DNA of 15,188 nucleotides. It comes from Promethearchaeota archaeon. Its GTDB lineage: Archaea; Asgardarchaeota; Lokiarchaeia; Sigynarchaeales; SOKP01. Positions 7,372 to 15,090 of the stretch are shown in pieces. Under the pieces are notes generated by a model. That model was not told where the DNA came from, searched no databases, and saw nothing but the letters and a program-made list of their open reading frames with translations. The position numbers were made by a program, and so were the translations under genes. Location: assembly GCA_016839425.1 (NCBI GenBank), contig JAEOUI010000074.1:1-15188 (forward strand), in the 5' to 3' direction. Each line of letters starts with the position of its first letter. Position 1 is the first letter of the stretch.

Positions 7372-7382
7372 CATATATTTTA
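7372..7382 (+). promoter_or_regulatory. TATA box and Shine-Dalgarno site for the archaemetzincin gene
   Basis: CATATATTTTA is centred about 48 nt before the ATG at 7425 and predicts a transcript start near 7402. GAGGG at 7414-7418, 6 nt before the ATG, can pair with the 3' end of archaeal 16S rRNA. It is one of the few plausible ribosome-binding sites in the window. The 184-bp gap also holds the divergent upstream region of the presenilin-like gene. Confidence 0.45.
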
Positions 7383-7424
7383 AAGTTTTAGAGGTTTTAT
7401 CTATTAAAGACAAGAGGGTATCAC

Positions 7425-8180
7425 ATGAGTTCTAGAATTAAACGGTTCGAGCGAAAAATTACACGATCTAAAGAAAAAATAATAAAAATAGTCCAACGTT
7501 GGGGCATTCTCACGCCTTTTCAATTTCAATTAGAAGATCCTAAAATGAGTGAAGTTGTTTTTCCTTGTAATCTAGGTATTTTATTTTGTGGGGCGTTCTT
7601 GAGAAAATTTTTTAGTAAAATTGTTGAAAGGATAGAAATCGTATTCGAATCGTTTTTTTTTAATATCATCGATCTTGGAAGGTATCGTTTTTCAAAAAAG
7701 ATGTTATCAAAAGGAATCAAGAAAGAAAAATACGAGGGAACCGCCATCCAAATTCCAGAAAAGGTACATCTTCACCCAACGAACAAGTTTTATCAAATTT
7801 TAATCGATATGAGAATTGAAAATAACCTTGACATGATCATTGCTTTAACAAATCTTCCCATTTATTCAAGTAGTTCGAAAGATGTTATCTTCTTGTTTGG
7901 TGAAGCCAATCTGGATCACAAAACATGTGTTGTATCTTCTTTAACCTTGAAAGAACAATTTTACAAGAGAAAAAGAAATCGATCCTTATATAATTTGAGA
8001 ATCCAAAAGGAAGTCTTACACGAAATAGGTCATCTCGTCTTGGGACTTGATCACTGCGAAAATAGCTTATGCGTCATGAAATTCTGTCAAACAGTCGAAG
8101 AAATTGATCATAAGTACGCAGGTTTGTGTGGAACATGCCAAAAAAAGCTCGAAAAGTTAAGAGATATTTATAATTTCTAA
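7425..8180 (+). CDS. Archaemetzincin-like zinc metalloprotease (M54), motif with one-residue insertion
   Basis: A 251-residue protein of the archaemetzincin family. The zinc site is HEIGHLVLGLDHC (residues 199-211), followed by the family's second metal site: C211, C216, the Met-turn VM at 217-218, and C235/C238 in LCGTC. The preceding strands (MIIALTNLPIY, VIFLFGEAN, TCVVSSLTL) match the family core. The usual motif is HExxHxxGxxHC. Here there are three residues between the second His and the Gly, an extra one confirmed by the codons cat-ctc-gtc-ttg-gga. The protein is also longer than the usual 180 residues, with about 45 extra basic residues at the N terminus (RIKRFERKITRSKEK). It has no signal peptide, so it is probably cytosolic. 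Substrate unknown. It ends 6 bp from the convergent glycosyltransferase gene. Confidence 0.85.
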   Translation: MSSRIKRFERKITRSKEKIIKIVQRWGILTPFQFQLEDPKMSEVVFPCNLGILFCGAFLRKFFSKIVERIEIVFESFFFNIIDLGRYRFSKKMLSKGIKKEKYEGTAIQIPEKVHLHPTNKFYQILIDMRIENNLDMIIALTNLPIYSSSSKDVIFLFGEANLDHKTCVVSSLTLKEQFYKRKRNRSLYNLRIQKEVLHEIGHLVLGLDHCENSLCVMKFCQTVEEIDHKYAGLCGTCQKKLEKLRDIYNF

Positions 8181-8186
8181 GGTTAA

Positions 8187-9434
8187 TTAAAATGTTAGGG
8201 AAGGTTCTTTATGAACGAACTCTTTGACTAATTCGATCCTTTCTTTTCGATCTTTACCATAATACTTTAAAGGATAGAGTTCGTTAATGGTGAACTTGTA
8301 CATTTTAACCCAAGTCTGTGCAATCTTGCTATGTTTGAAGTTTTGGGAAAATTCCTTACAGTTTTTACTAAATTCTGCCCTTAAATCGTCGTCCTTCATG
8401 AGTTTTATAACTTTATCCTTAAACTCGTCCAATGTATTTGCTAAATAGCCCGTTTTTCCGTGCTTGATAACATCTCTTATGCCACATCCATTTGCACCAA
8501 CAGAAGGAGTCCCCTGAGCCATTGCTTCTAGGAGCACTAGCCCTTCTGCTTCTATCCATGACCATAGACATGAGATGTCTGCCGTGTTGTATAAACGAAG
8601 TAAGTCTTCGAAGGGAACTTGACCAACAACTGATACATAATCTGACATGTGGTGTCTTCTTACATATCGAGCACAGGGATCTTTTGAAGGACCATCGCTT
8701 CCCACGCATAATAAATGTGCTTCAGGAACTTCCTTGCGTATCTCGCGGAATTTTTTAATCACGCTAAGCATGTGTTTTTCGGGAGAAAAGCGAGACGCGT
8801 ATAAAAGAACCTTTTTCCCTTCGATATTGTATTTGTCTCTAATACCGTTCTTGTTAATGTTTTTATAATAAAAATCGGATATACCATTGGTCAAACAGAC
8901 AATAGGTTCTTTGAACCTCATATCTCTTAGTTGTTCCTTTTTTGATTTTCCTGGGACATGAATAAGATCGTATTTATCAAGAATATGGCGTTCGTATCGC
9001 CAAGTCAAGTCAAATTTAGTAAATAATTTACCGATAATTGGAACATATTGAGCTGCATAGAATTGAAGTGGACTTCCGTGAGATCCAATCATTGGGATGC
9101 CTAAGAATTTTGCCCAGTTCACGGCCATACTTCCGATCGTTGCGTGCGTGTGTATGTGAGCTATATCAAGGTAATCTTCTTGGCAAAAAAAATATTTATG
9201 AAAAGGAAAGCTTAATACGAAACCCGTCTTTTCCGATATGCGTGCTCCACCTAAATCGTGAAAATGGAGGTTACTTGGTTTTGAATACCCGTTTTCTATT
9301 CGTGGAGCAAACACATGAATGTTATGACCCGTTGAAGCTAAAGCGTCTGAAAGAAATCGTACAGAATGAGCTGTTCCATTCGTTTGACTGTACATGCAAC
9401 TGAATAAACCGATATCGAGTTTCTGCTTTACCAT
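8187..9434 (-). CDS. GT4-family glycosyltransferase (GT-B fold)
   Basis: A 415-residue retaining glycosyltransferase. The N-terminal domain has a Gly/Ser-rich opening (FSCMYSQTNGTAHSVRFL) and the acceptor-side HIHTHATIGSMA and GSHGSP motifs. The C-terminal donor-binding domain has YASRFSPEKH (R215, K220), LLCVGSDGPS, and the E-x7-E motif IEAEGLVLLEAMAQGTPSVG (E295, E303). This layout matches GT4 enzymes that transfer a sugar from a nucleotide donor to lipids or growing glycans, such as diacylglycerol glucosyltransferases and mannosyltransferases. It is probably attached peripherally at the cytosolic membrane face; there are no membrane helices. The GDP-mannose dehydratase gene lies 170 bp upstream on the same strand, suggesting shared involvement in surface glycan or N-glycan assembly. 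Donor and acceptor cannot be read from sequence. Confidence 0.88.
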   Translation of the reverse strand: MVKQKLDIGLFSCMYSQTNGTAHSVRFLSDALASTGHNIHVFAPRIENGYSKPSNLHFHDLGGARISEKTGFVLSFPFHKYFFCQEDYLDIAHIHTHATIGSMAVNWAKFLGIPMIGSHGSPLQFYAAQYVPIIGKLFTKFDLTWRYERHILDKYDLIHVPGKSKKEQLRDMRFKEPIVCLTNGISDFYYKNINKNGIRDKYNIEGKKVLLYASRFSPEKHMLSVIKKFREIRKEVPEAHLLCVGSDGPSKDPCARYVRRHHMSDYVSVVGQVPFEDLLRLYNTADISCLWSWIEAEGLVLLEAMAQGTPSVGANGCGIRDVIKHGKTGYLANTLDEFKDKVIKLMKDDDLRAEFSKNCKEFSQNFKHSKIAQTWVKMYKFTINELYPLKYYGKDRKERIELVKEFVHKEPSLTF

Positions 9435-9604
9435 GTTTGTAATCCCTGTAGATCTAAAAAAAGTTAATTTAAGTACTTATTTATTAAAATGGTCTTTTGG
9501 TTAAAAAACTATTCGTTTTATTAAATTTTTATTGCATTTTTAATACTAATTCTATCAAAATTTTTTTATCAGCTTTCTAATAATATATTTAAAAACGATT
9601 TAAA

Positions 9605-10576
9605 TCAGGGAGCATGAATTTTTAGTCGTTCTCTCCAATAATTTAATGTATCAAGTAGCGTTTTTTCGAGTGGAATTTCAGCCTTCCAACCAGTTGCGCT
9701 CACAAACTTATCAATATTTGGTATTTGGAGTGTGACATCCGAAGGTCGGAGCAAATTTTTATCAACCTCAATCTTTATCTTTTCTTTTATTGTTGATTGA
9801 TCCAATAACAGATCGAGCATCTGACCTACGGTCATCGTTGTATTGCCACCTATATTATAAACCTCGCCTGGAATACATTTTTGAACTAGTAAGTAGTATG
9901 CCCTAACGGCATCTCTAACATCTAGAAAGGTCCTCACGGAATCAAGGTTTCCAACTTTTAAAATTGGCTCTTGAAGGTCCGCCTCGATCATTGCCACTTG
10001 TTTTGCAAACGCGGAAACGACGAATACTTCACCTCTCCTGGGACCCGTGTGAGTGAACATTCGAGATCGAATTGTTTTGATACCATAACTCAAGAAATAT
10101 TGAAGGGAGATCATATCTTCACCAACCTTGCTAACGGCATAGGGAGAAGCTGGTCGGAAAACATTCGTTTCGAGAATAGGAACCTCTTCTTTTTTAACTT
10201 GTCCGTATACTTCAGAAGAAGAACAGATATGTATTACAGGATCGATTCCAGCCTGCTTTACTGCTTCGAGAAGATTCAAAGTTCCAATAATATTAGTTTG
10301 AAGGGTTGCCGCAGGTTCGTCAAAACTGGAGGGTACATAAGATTGGGCGGCTAAATGAAAAATCACATCTGGTTTAACGGTGGAAATGCAATTCTTAACA
10401 GACATTGCATCTAATAACTCGCAATTAACTAATTTTATTTTATTTTTGATATGCTCGATGTTGTCCCGAGGACTTCTCCATCGAAATGTACCAAAAACGG
10501 TATCTCCCTTATCTAATAAAAATTCGGCTAAATGACTTCCTACAAAACCTGTAATTCCTGTAATTAACGCTTTCAT
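9605..10576 (-). CDS. gmd: GDP-mannose 4,6-dehydratase
   Basis: A 323-residue extended short-chain dehydrogenase. The NAD(P)-binding loop is TGITGFVGSHLAE (residues 6-18). FHLAAQSYV precedes the active site, which comprises SSSEVYG (S121, E122) and Y146/K150 in SPYAVSK. The Glu after Ser is typical of 4,6-dehydratases rather than epimerases. RTFLDVRD and the late RPSDV (277-281) with ATGWKAEIPLEKTLLD closely follow the GDP-mannose 4,6-dehydratase family. The enzyme makes GDP-4-keto-6-deoxymannose, precursor of GDP-rhamnose, GDP-fucose or perosamine. No partner reductase or epimerase is in the window. It lies 170 bp upstream of the GT4 gene on the same strand. A related GDP-6-deoxy-4-keto-mannose reductase is the main alternative, less likely given the SEVYG motif. 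Confidence 0.85.
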   Translation of the reverse strand: MKALITGITGFVGSHLAEFLLDKGDTVFGTFRWRSPRDNIEHIKNKIKLVNCELLDAMSVKNCISTVKPDVIFHLAAQSYVPSSFDEPAATLQTNIIGTLNLLEAVKQAGIDPVIHICSSSEVYGQVKKEEVPILETNVFRPASPYAVSKVGEDMISLQYFLSYGIKTIRSRMFTHTGPRRGEVFVVSAFAKQVAMIEADLQEPILKVGNLDSVRTFLDVRDAVRAYYLLVQKCIPGEVYNIGGNTTMTVGQMLDLLLDQSTIKEKIKIEVDKNLLRPSDVTLQIPNIDKFVSATGWKAEIPLEKTLLDTLNYWRERLKIHAP

Positions 10577-10691
10577 GTTAAAGATTCTTAATGTGATAGA
10601 ATATGGTTTTTTTAATATTGGAAGTCTTAAAACTTTTTTTTTTAGAATATTTTTATTAAAACTAATCCAAAAATTTTTTTTGTCTTGAATG

Positions 10692-10699
10692 TTTATAAT
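10692..10699 (+). promoter_or_regulatory. TATA box for the small 61-codon gene
   Basis: TTTATAAT is centred about 27 nt before the ATG at 10723. Archaeal TATA spacing puts transcription start at or within a few bases of that ATG, indicating a leaderless mRNA and supporting the small gene as real. The preceding gap 10577-10691 also holds the divergent gmd upstream region and long T-runs (10634-10643, 10674-10681). Confidence 0.45.
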
Positions 10700-10722
10700 T
10701 TAACAAGTCTTGAAAAAAATTG

Positions 10723-10905
10723 ATGATCATGAAACCCGAAAACGAACATGCTATCATAGCAGATATTATAAAACAGAGAAGGTTGCCTTATTCCTTCGAA
10801 GTGGAAGATGTTGATGGAGATAAATATACCATCAGAAATAATTTTGGATCTACTATTGTATATTATAAGAAAGGCACGCATTATTATCTTGAAGAAGAGC
10901 TTTAA
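10723..10905 (+). CDS. Small hypothetical acidic protein
   Basis: A protein of about 60 residues, not recognised. It has an N-terminal helix (EHAIIADIIKQRR), two or three likely beta strands (YSFEVEDVDGDKYTIRN, then STIVYYKKGTHYY) and an acidic end (LEEEL). The alternating polar/hydrophobic pattern and balanced composition look like a folded small domain. The opposite-strand frame at 10693-10881 gives an implausible hydrophobic, Phe/Ile-rich sequence. Starts at TTG 10720, ATG 10723 and ATG 10729 are all in frame; 10723 is chosen because a TATA box sits about 27 nt upstream. It is the first of two plus-strand genes before the unknown 412-residue protein, but 246 bp separate them, so a shared operon is uncertain. 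Confidence 0.5.
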   Translation: MIMKPENEHAIIADIIKQRRLPYSFEVEDVDGDKYTIRNNFGSTIVYYKKGTHYYLEEEL

Positions 10906-11151
10906 TAGGACTTATTTATATCAAGAAAATTCTAAAATAGTTTCTTTCCTTGAACTGTACGATCTACAAGAAATTTTTAAAATGTTAGCGATAAGAATTT
11001 AAGATTAAATTCGTTTTATTTTATTAGAGAAGAAAGAAGTCAAAAAAGTTGATGATGCAAAATTCAAAGGAGAAGAATAAAGAACGACAATACCGAGAAT
11101 AGATCAATCGAAAAGTTTCGAGCTGTAATTGACGAGCATACTTCTTTATCC
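10906..11151 (+). other. Gap with protein-like fragments but no intact gene
   Basis: No complete gene with a start codon is seen in these 246 bases. Two stretches read like coding sequence. In one frame, 10907-10999 gives SFLELYDLQEIFKMLAIRI near its end. In the same frame after two stops, 11009-11077 gives EKKEVKKVDDAKFKGEE before a stop at 11078. The frame of the next gene is open upstream from 11056 with no ATG, GTG or TTG. This could be a decayed gene, unusual initiation, or chance in AT-rich DNA. Confidence 0.3.
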
Positions 11152-12390
11152 ATGTTCAATACAGAAGGAAAAAAAGACAAATCATTCTGCGTGATTCGCA
11201 AGGATTTGGCAAGAAATTACGAAATCGAGGTAGATGCTTCAGAAGCTCCAATTCTTAACAAGATTCTAAGCGATCCCGAACCTTATGAAAGTTCTTTAGC
11301 GGATATAAAAATCTTAGACAATGAAGTTTTTCCGATAAATGAAGCAATCAAGGAAGTTTACGGTACTGAAGAGGATTTATTACTTTATTCCATCAAACTT
11401 GCTGTTGGTGGAAACCCCAGCGATTACGTGACTATTAGTCAGGGGGATCTCATCAGATTTAATGTAAAACCCACACTTACGGGTCTCATGGATTTCATCA
11501 GGGAGAACCAAGAAAGCATCTTGGGGTTTTTAGACGCTGAATATGTCAGCGAAGAGGGTAATGTCATTTATTTGAACTGTGGTAAAAAAAATATATCCAG
11601 TAATACATCGATCAAGCTGAAAATTCTCGCATCAATGCAACAAAGGGGATATTACTTACAAGAAGAGCACAAGTATTACGGCCTTCAATTATATTTAATA
11701 ATCGAAACTTTAAAACCAAACGACGATAAGCTTTTAGAACTATTAAAAGAACTTGGTATCGATTGGGAGCTGATATTTTTCAGGAGAAGGCTCGCAATTC
11801 ACGATTGGACCGAAATTGAGTGCGAACACAATTCTGAGAACCTAAAGAATTACCTACAATCCAAGTACGACAATCTTAACTTCTTCGATCTAAATAACAT
11901 AACTCGATTAATCGTGAGCAACCAGTTGCCTTTTATCGTTGCCGATAAAATGGGCTCATTGCTTTATAAGATGAAAAACGAAAGAACTACAAATTATCAA
12001 ATATCCCATCAGAGCCAATACGAGGCAGAATTTAATCACAAGGAAACCATAGATGAGCAAAGGGTTAAGATTATTGACAGAATCAACGAATTAAGACGGG
12101 AACAGCAATTAAAACCTTCTATAAAGATCGATAAGGAAATTCAAGCTTTACGAATGGAGAAAGCAGATTTAGACAAGAATAAGCGCAAAGTCTTGGAAAA
12201 TATTAGCACGCTAAAAGCTAAAATGACCGATCCTGAAGATGTATACCAAATTTCGCTTAAGAAGGCCGAGATCGCAGCTTCAGCGCAACTAGCTTGTACT
12301 TACTTGGGTATTGATCGAAAAATAACCTTCGATCGAGATATTGACATGACTGAAGTCTTAAAATATCAAGAAGAACTTACTAATATTTAG
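11152..12390 (+). CDS. Hypothetical protein with C-terminal coiled coil
   Basis: A 412-residue soluble protein that I do not recognise. There is no signal peptide, membrane segment, nucleotide-binding loop or obvious metal motif. The first 280 residues look like a mixed alpha/beta globular region (YVTISQGDLIRFNVKP, KLLELLKELGIDWELIFFRRR, FFDLNNITRLIVSNQLPF). Residues about 296-358 are charged and heptad-like (DEQRVKIIDRINELRREQQ, EIQALRMEKADLDKNKRK), fitting a two-stranded or hairpin coiled coil. A small C-terminal helical segment follows (KKAEIAASAQLACTYLG). ATG 11152 is the first usable start, although the frame is open back to 11056 without a standard start codon. It converges on mch 60 bp downstream. 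Codon use looks like its neighbours, so recent transfer is not indicated. A structural or scaffold role is possible, but no function is assigned. Confidence 0.8.
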   Translation: MFNTEGKKDKSFCVIRKDLARNYEIEVDASEAPILNKILSDPEPYESSLADIKILDNEVFPINEAIKEVYGTEEDLLLYSIKLAVGGNPSDYVTISQGDLIRFNVKPTLTGLMDFIRENQESILGFLDAEYVSEEGNVIYLNCGKKNISSNTSIKLKILASMQQRGYYLQEEHKYYGLQLYLIIETLKPNDDKLLELLKELGIDWELIFFRRRLAIHDWTEIECEHNSENLKNYLQSKYDNLNFFDLNNITRLIVSNQLPFIVADKMGSLLYKMKNERTTNYQISHQSQYEAEFNHKETIDEQRVKIIDRINELRREQQLKPSIKIDKEIQALRMEKADLDKNKRKVLENISTLKAKMTDPEDVYQISLKKAEIAASAQLACTYLGIDRKITFDRDIDMTEVLKYQEELTNI

Positions 12391-12427
12391 ATATTAGCTA
12401 TTTCTTATCTATTCTAACTTATTTAAA

Positions 12428-12442
12428 ATTAAAGAAAAAAGG
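12428..12442 (-). terminator. T-tract terminator after mch
   Basis: On the minus strand, just past the mch stop, the sequence reads CCTTTTTTCTTTAATT. Archaeal RNA polymerase terminates at such U-runs without needing a hairpin, and none is evident. The convergent plus-strand gene ends at 12390, so this 60-bp gap may separate both transcripts. Confidence 0.45.
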
Positions 12443-12450
12443 ATTAAATA

Positions 12451-13437
12451 TTAAAGTCCAAAAGATAGTTTTAGCAAATCGTTATCCAACTTACCTACAG
12501 AGATTGATTTTCCCGTTTTAATATTATTTACCGTATAAAGTGCGGGTGCAAATAAGCCAGGATCTATTTTATAAAAGTCGAATTCTGCTTCCTTGAAAAT
12601 TACATTAAACGGTTTTCCATAGCTTGAGGAGGTGCTTGCTGGCGCTTTTTTAAGTAATTCGAAGAGTTCTGCTTCTTTATCTTTTTCAACATTAATCGTG
12701 TAAAAAGTTTGACCAAGAGCAAACATTGCATCGTTAGGAGGTCCCATTGCGGCGAAATCGTCCTTTGCCACGGGAGCAATAGGAACGGTACCAAATCCAT
12801 CCATTAATAAATCTAATGGAAAGTGAATTTCGTGAAGTTTATGAATGCCCGTTTCGACAATTCGGGCGGCTACTTGAATGGAACCAACTAAACTAGCAGT
12901 AGGCGCGCACACAGCAAAGGTTTTCTCTGCGGGAACTTTACATTTTTCCGTTACGATTGCCATAACCTCTTCATTAGGCATGGTACGGGTTTCAAATACA
13001 ATAACAGCGCAGTCAGAAGAATCTGTGTAGGAAATTTCTTCAAAAAGAGCTTCTCCCCTAGCCTTAGCTCGAGCGGGACCAGAACCCAAGGATTGGAAAA
13101 CAACCTTTTTTTTGACTTTTCCATCTTTCTCGACATCTTTTTTGAGTTTAACACTCCATCCTGCTAATTGCGATGCCATGCAGGATATAATAGGTTCGCT
13201 TGTGCTGACATTAAGCGTGGGAAAGAAATGTCCATCGACATTGCAACTATTAAACTTTACTGATCCCAACCCGCCCATACATATTTCACTAAGTATTCTA
13301 CCCGCTTCCCAAGTACCATTTGTCAAATCGATCACGGTTTGACCCGAGCTTAATTTTTCTACTTTAGCACCCAAGACTTCCTTGTTATCAATTATTTGAT
13401 TTACTAATTTTAGGGTTAAATCGTTTATATTTACCAT
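12451..13437 (-). CDS. mch: Methenyltetrahydromethanopterin cyclohydrolase
   Basis: A 328-residue enzyme of the Mch family, close to the usual 315-325. It interconverts N5-formyl- and N5,N10-methenyl-tetrahydromethanopterin in the cytoplasm, a step of archaeal C1 metabolism (methanogenesis, or the archaeal Wood-Ljungdahl methyl branch). Recognisable blocks are AGRILSEICMGGLG, TSEPIISCMASQLAGW, SLGSGPARAKA, FETRTMPNEEV, CAPTASLVGSIQVAARIVET, and the substrate-binding LLMDGFGTVPIAPVA and AAMGPPNDA. Two in-frame ATGs are possible, 13449 and 13437. The inner one (MVNINDLTLKLV) is preferred because family members begin with this pattern and a TATA box then gives a leader of about 18 nt. It is transcribed divergently from the RecJ-like gene. 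No other H4MPT gene is in the window. Confidence 0.95.
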   Translation of the reverse strand: MVNINDLTLKLVNQIIDNKEVLGAKVEKLSSGQTVIDLTNGTWEAGRILSEICMGGLGSVKFNSCNVDGHFFPTLNVSTSEPIISCMASQLAGWSVKLKKDVEKDGKVKKKVVFQSLGSGPARAKARGEALFEEISYTDSSDCAVIVFETRTMPNEEVMAIVTEKCKVPAEKTFAVCAPTASLVGSIQVAARIVETGIHKLHEIHFPLDLLMDGFGTVPIAPVAKDDFAAMGPPNDAMFALGQTFYTINVEKDKEAELFELLKKAPASTSSSYGKPFNVIFKEAEFDFYKIDPGLFAPALYTVNNIKTGKSISVGKLDNDLLKLSFGL

Positions 13438-13475
13438 TTTGTTCAACATTGAATGTTTTTTAGATTTTTAATGAG

Positions 13476-13487
13476 TATTTATATTTA
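13476..13487 (-). promoter_or_regulatory. TATA box for mch
   Basis: The minus strand reads TAAATATAAATA. The expected start near 13455 would leave about 18 nt before the ATG at 13437, or 6 nt before the one at 13449. This lies in the divergent 13450-13568 region shared with the nuclease gene. Confidence 0.5.
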
Positions 13488-13497
13488 ATTTGGTAAA

Positions 13498-13509
13498 TTT
13501 ATATAAATA
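13498..13509 (+). promoter_or_regulatory. TATA box for the RecJ-like gene
   Basis: TTTATATAAATA is the best TATA match in the window. It predicts transcription from about 13530 and a leader of about 39 nt to the ATG at 13569. Because TTTATATAAA is its own reverse complement, it could also help fire the divergent mch promoter. A second AT-rich run (13541-13553) could give a leaderless transcript. Confidence 0.5.
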
Positions 13510-13568
13510 TTCTCCTTTACGATTGGGGAGATGTAATTAAAGATTTAAATTTATTAAACGGTAGATTT

Positions 13569-15077
13569 ATGAGCCTAAGTGGTCTTATCGAGGGAATGGA
13601 AAATACCAAAAAATATTTTTGGTCAAAAATATCGCAATTAGAATCACCCGTTCATATTTTCACGCATATTGACTCGGACGGCCTCTCTGCAGGTGCGATT
13701 CTTGGGAAGGCACTCTATAGAGAGAAGATACCTTTTCAAATAACGATACTTAAGCAATTAGAGAGGGAAGAAATTGAGAAAATTGCTTTAGGGTGGAACG
13801 ATTCGCATTGTATTTATATATTTGCAGATTTTGGTAGTGGTCAATTCTTGGAGCTCCAAGAAAAACTCTCAAATAAAAAGGGCAATCCTGATTTTATTAT
13901 TTTAGATCATCATCTTCCTCAAGGAGTTTCGGACATTGAACAAGAAGATCTCATTGCTAAAATTAAAAAAGAAACCAGTCCTTGGCATGTTAATCCTTAT
14001 TTCTTTGGCGTGAACGGAAGCAACGAAATCTCTGGGGCAGGCATGTGTTATCTTTTTGCGAAGTGCTTGAACGATAAAAACACGGATCTTTCATCAATTG
14101 CAATCGTGGGTGCAACGGGAGACATTCAAAATCAAGACAAAGACAAGGCCTTTAAGGGTGTTAACCTCGAGATCTTGAGCGATGCCCTAAAAGGAGGGCA
14201 CCTAGAAGTAGTTAATGATCTTAGTTTTTCTTCAATCAAACCCTTAAACGAGGCTATTGCCTACTCCACCGATTTAAAATTACCAGGGTTGACAAATGAT
14301 CCAAATAAAACCTTTAAGTATTTACAAACTTCAGGAGTTTTAATGGAAAATTCAGAGGGTAAGATAAAAACATTAAACGATCTAAATCAAGATCAAAAGC
14401 AAAAAATATCTACTTTAATTCTCGAATACGCAACGATCAAATTGGGCATCGAACCAAGCGAAATAATAGATAAACTGATCGTCAACAAGTACATCCTCCC
14501 AAAGGAAAGAGAATATCTTGAACTTCACGATACCAGAGAGTTTTCTTATCTATTAAACTCAACGGGACGTTCTGGTAATGGTTCAATAGGAATTGCGGTT
14601 GCCATGGGTGATAGAAAAGGAGCATACGATCAAGCAATTGAAATACTCAAGGGCTATAAATCCCTCATTTCACGCAGCATATCATGGATTTACGAAAACA
14701 ACAAGATTCAATCAAAAGATAACATTCAATTCTATTTCGGGGAAGATCAGATACCTGAAAGTGTTATAGGAGTGGTTGCGTCGATCTTGGTTTTTGATAA
14801 CCTAGATAGAATCGATTTGAATAAGCCCATTTTTGGAATTGCTACTAGGCAAGGGGAAGAAGTATACAAGATATCCGCAAGAGCTCACGAATCGCTCGTA
14901 GAACGGGGCGTAAATTTATCAGAAGCCATTCGAAAGGCATTAGAAATCACGGGTTTGAACGCATTAGGTGGCGGACATCCTCCCGCTGCGGGCACCAAGA
15001 TTCCATTCGATAAGATATACGAGTTTTTGGCAAATATTGATGGCGTTATTAAAGAACAATTAGAATCGAATCTTTAA
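13569..15077 (+). CDS. DHH-family single-strand nuclease, archaeal RecJ/GAN-like
   Basis: A 502-residue DHH/DHHA1 phosphoesterase. Motif I is THIDSDGLSAGAIL (D35, D37), motif II FADFG (D87), motif III LDHHLP (D113-H114-H115) and motif IV VGATGD (D185), giving the full set of metal-binding residues for two Mn/Mg ions. The late DHHA1 domain has SARAHES and GGGHPPAAGTKIP (467-479), the substrate-binding glycine motif. HDTREFSYLLNSTGRSGNGSIGIAVAMGD (319-347, in pieces) is characteristic of archaeal RecJ-like proteins. These are related to GAN and eukaryotic Cdc45; they degrade single-stranded DNA or RNA and associate with the GINS-MCM replicative helicase. All catalytic residues are intact, so active nuclease is expected rather than a Cdc45-like inactive form. 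Divergent from mch, with no replication gene identified beside it. Confidence 0.92.
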   Translation: MSLSGLIEGMENTKKYFWSKISQLESPVHIFTHIDSDGLSAGAILGKALYREKIPFQITILKQLEREEIEKIALGWNDSHCIYIFADFGSGQFLELQEKLSNKKGNPDFIILDHHLPQGVSDIEQEDLIAKIKKETSPWHVNPYFFGVNGSNEISGAGMCYLFAKCLNDKNTDLSSIAIVGATGDIQNQDKDKAFKGVNLEILSDALKGGHLEVVNDLSFSSIKPLNEAIAYSTDLKLPGLTNDPNKTFKYLQTSGVLMENSEGKIKTLNDLNQDQKQKISTLILEYATIKLGIEPSEIIDKLIVNKYILPKEREYLELHDTREFSYLLNSTGRSGNGSIGIAVAMGDRKGAYDQAIEILKGYKSLISRSISWIYENNKIQSKDNIQFYFGEDQIPESVIGVVASILVFDNLDRIDLNKPIFGIATRQGEEVYKISARAHESLVERGVNLSEAIRKALEITGLNALGGGHPPAAGTKIPFDKIYEFLANIDGVIKEQLESNL

Positions 15078-15090
15078 AGAAAATATAAAT

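Noticed and set aside
8419..9403. Several alternative frames on both strands within the glycosyltransferase gene
   Set aside because: The GT4 frame is complete with all motifs; the others are Arg/Cys-rich or lack structure and are shadows.
9971..10354. A 127-codon plus-strand frame within the gmd gene
   Set aside because: It is antisense to conserved GDP-mannose dehydratase motifs.
10693..10881. A 62-codon minus-strand frame opposite the small acidic protein
   Set aside because: It is rich in Phe, Ile and Ser with no pattern; the plus-strand frame has sensible composition and a well-placed TATA box.
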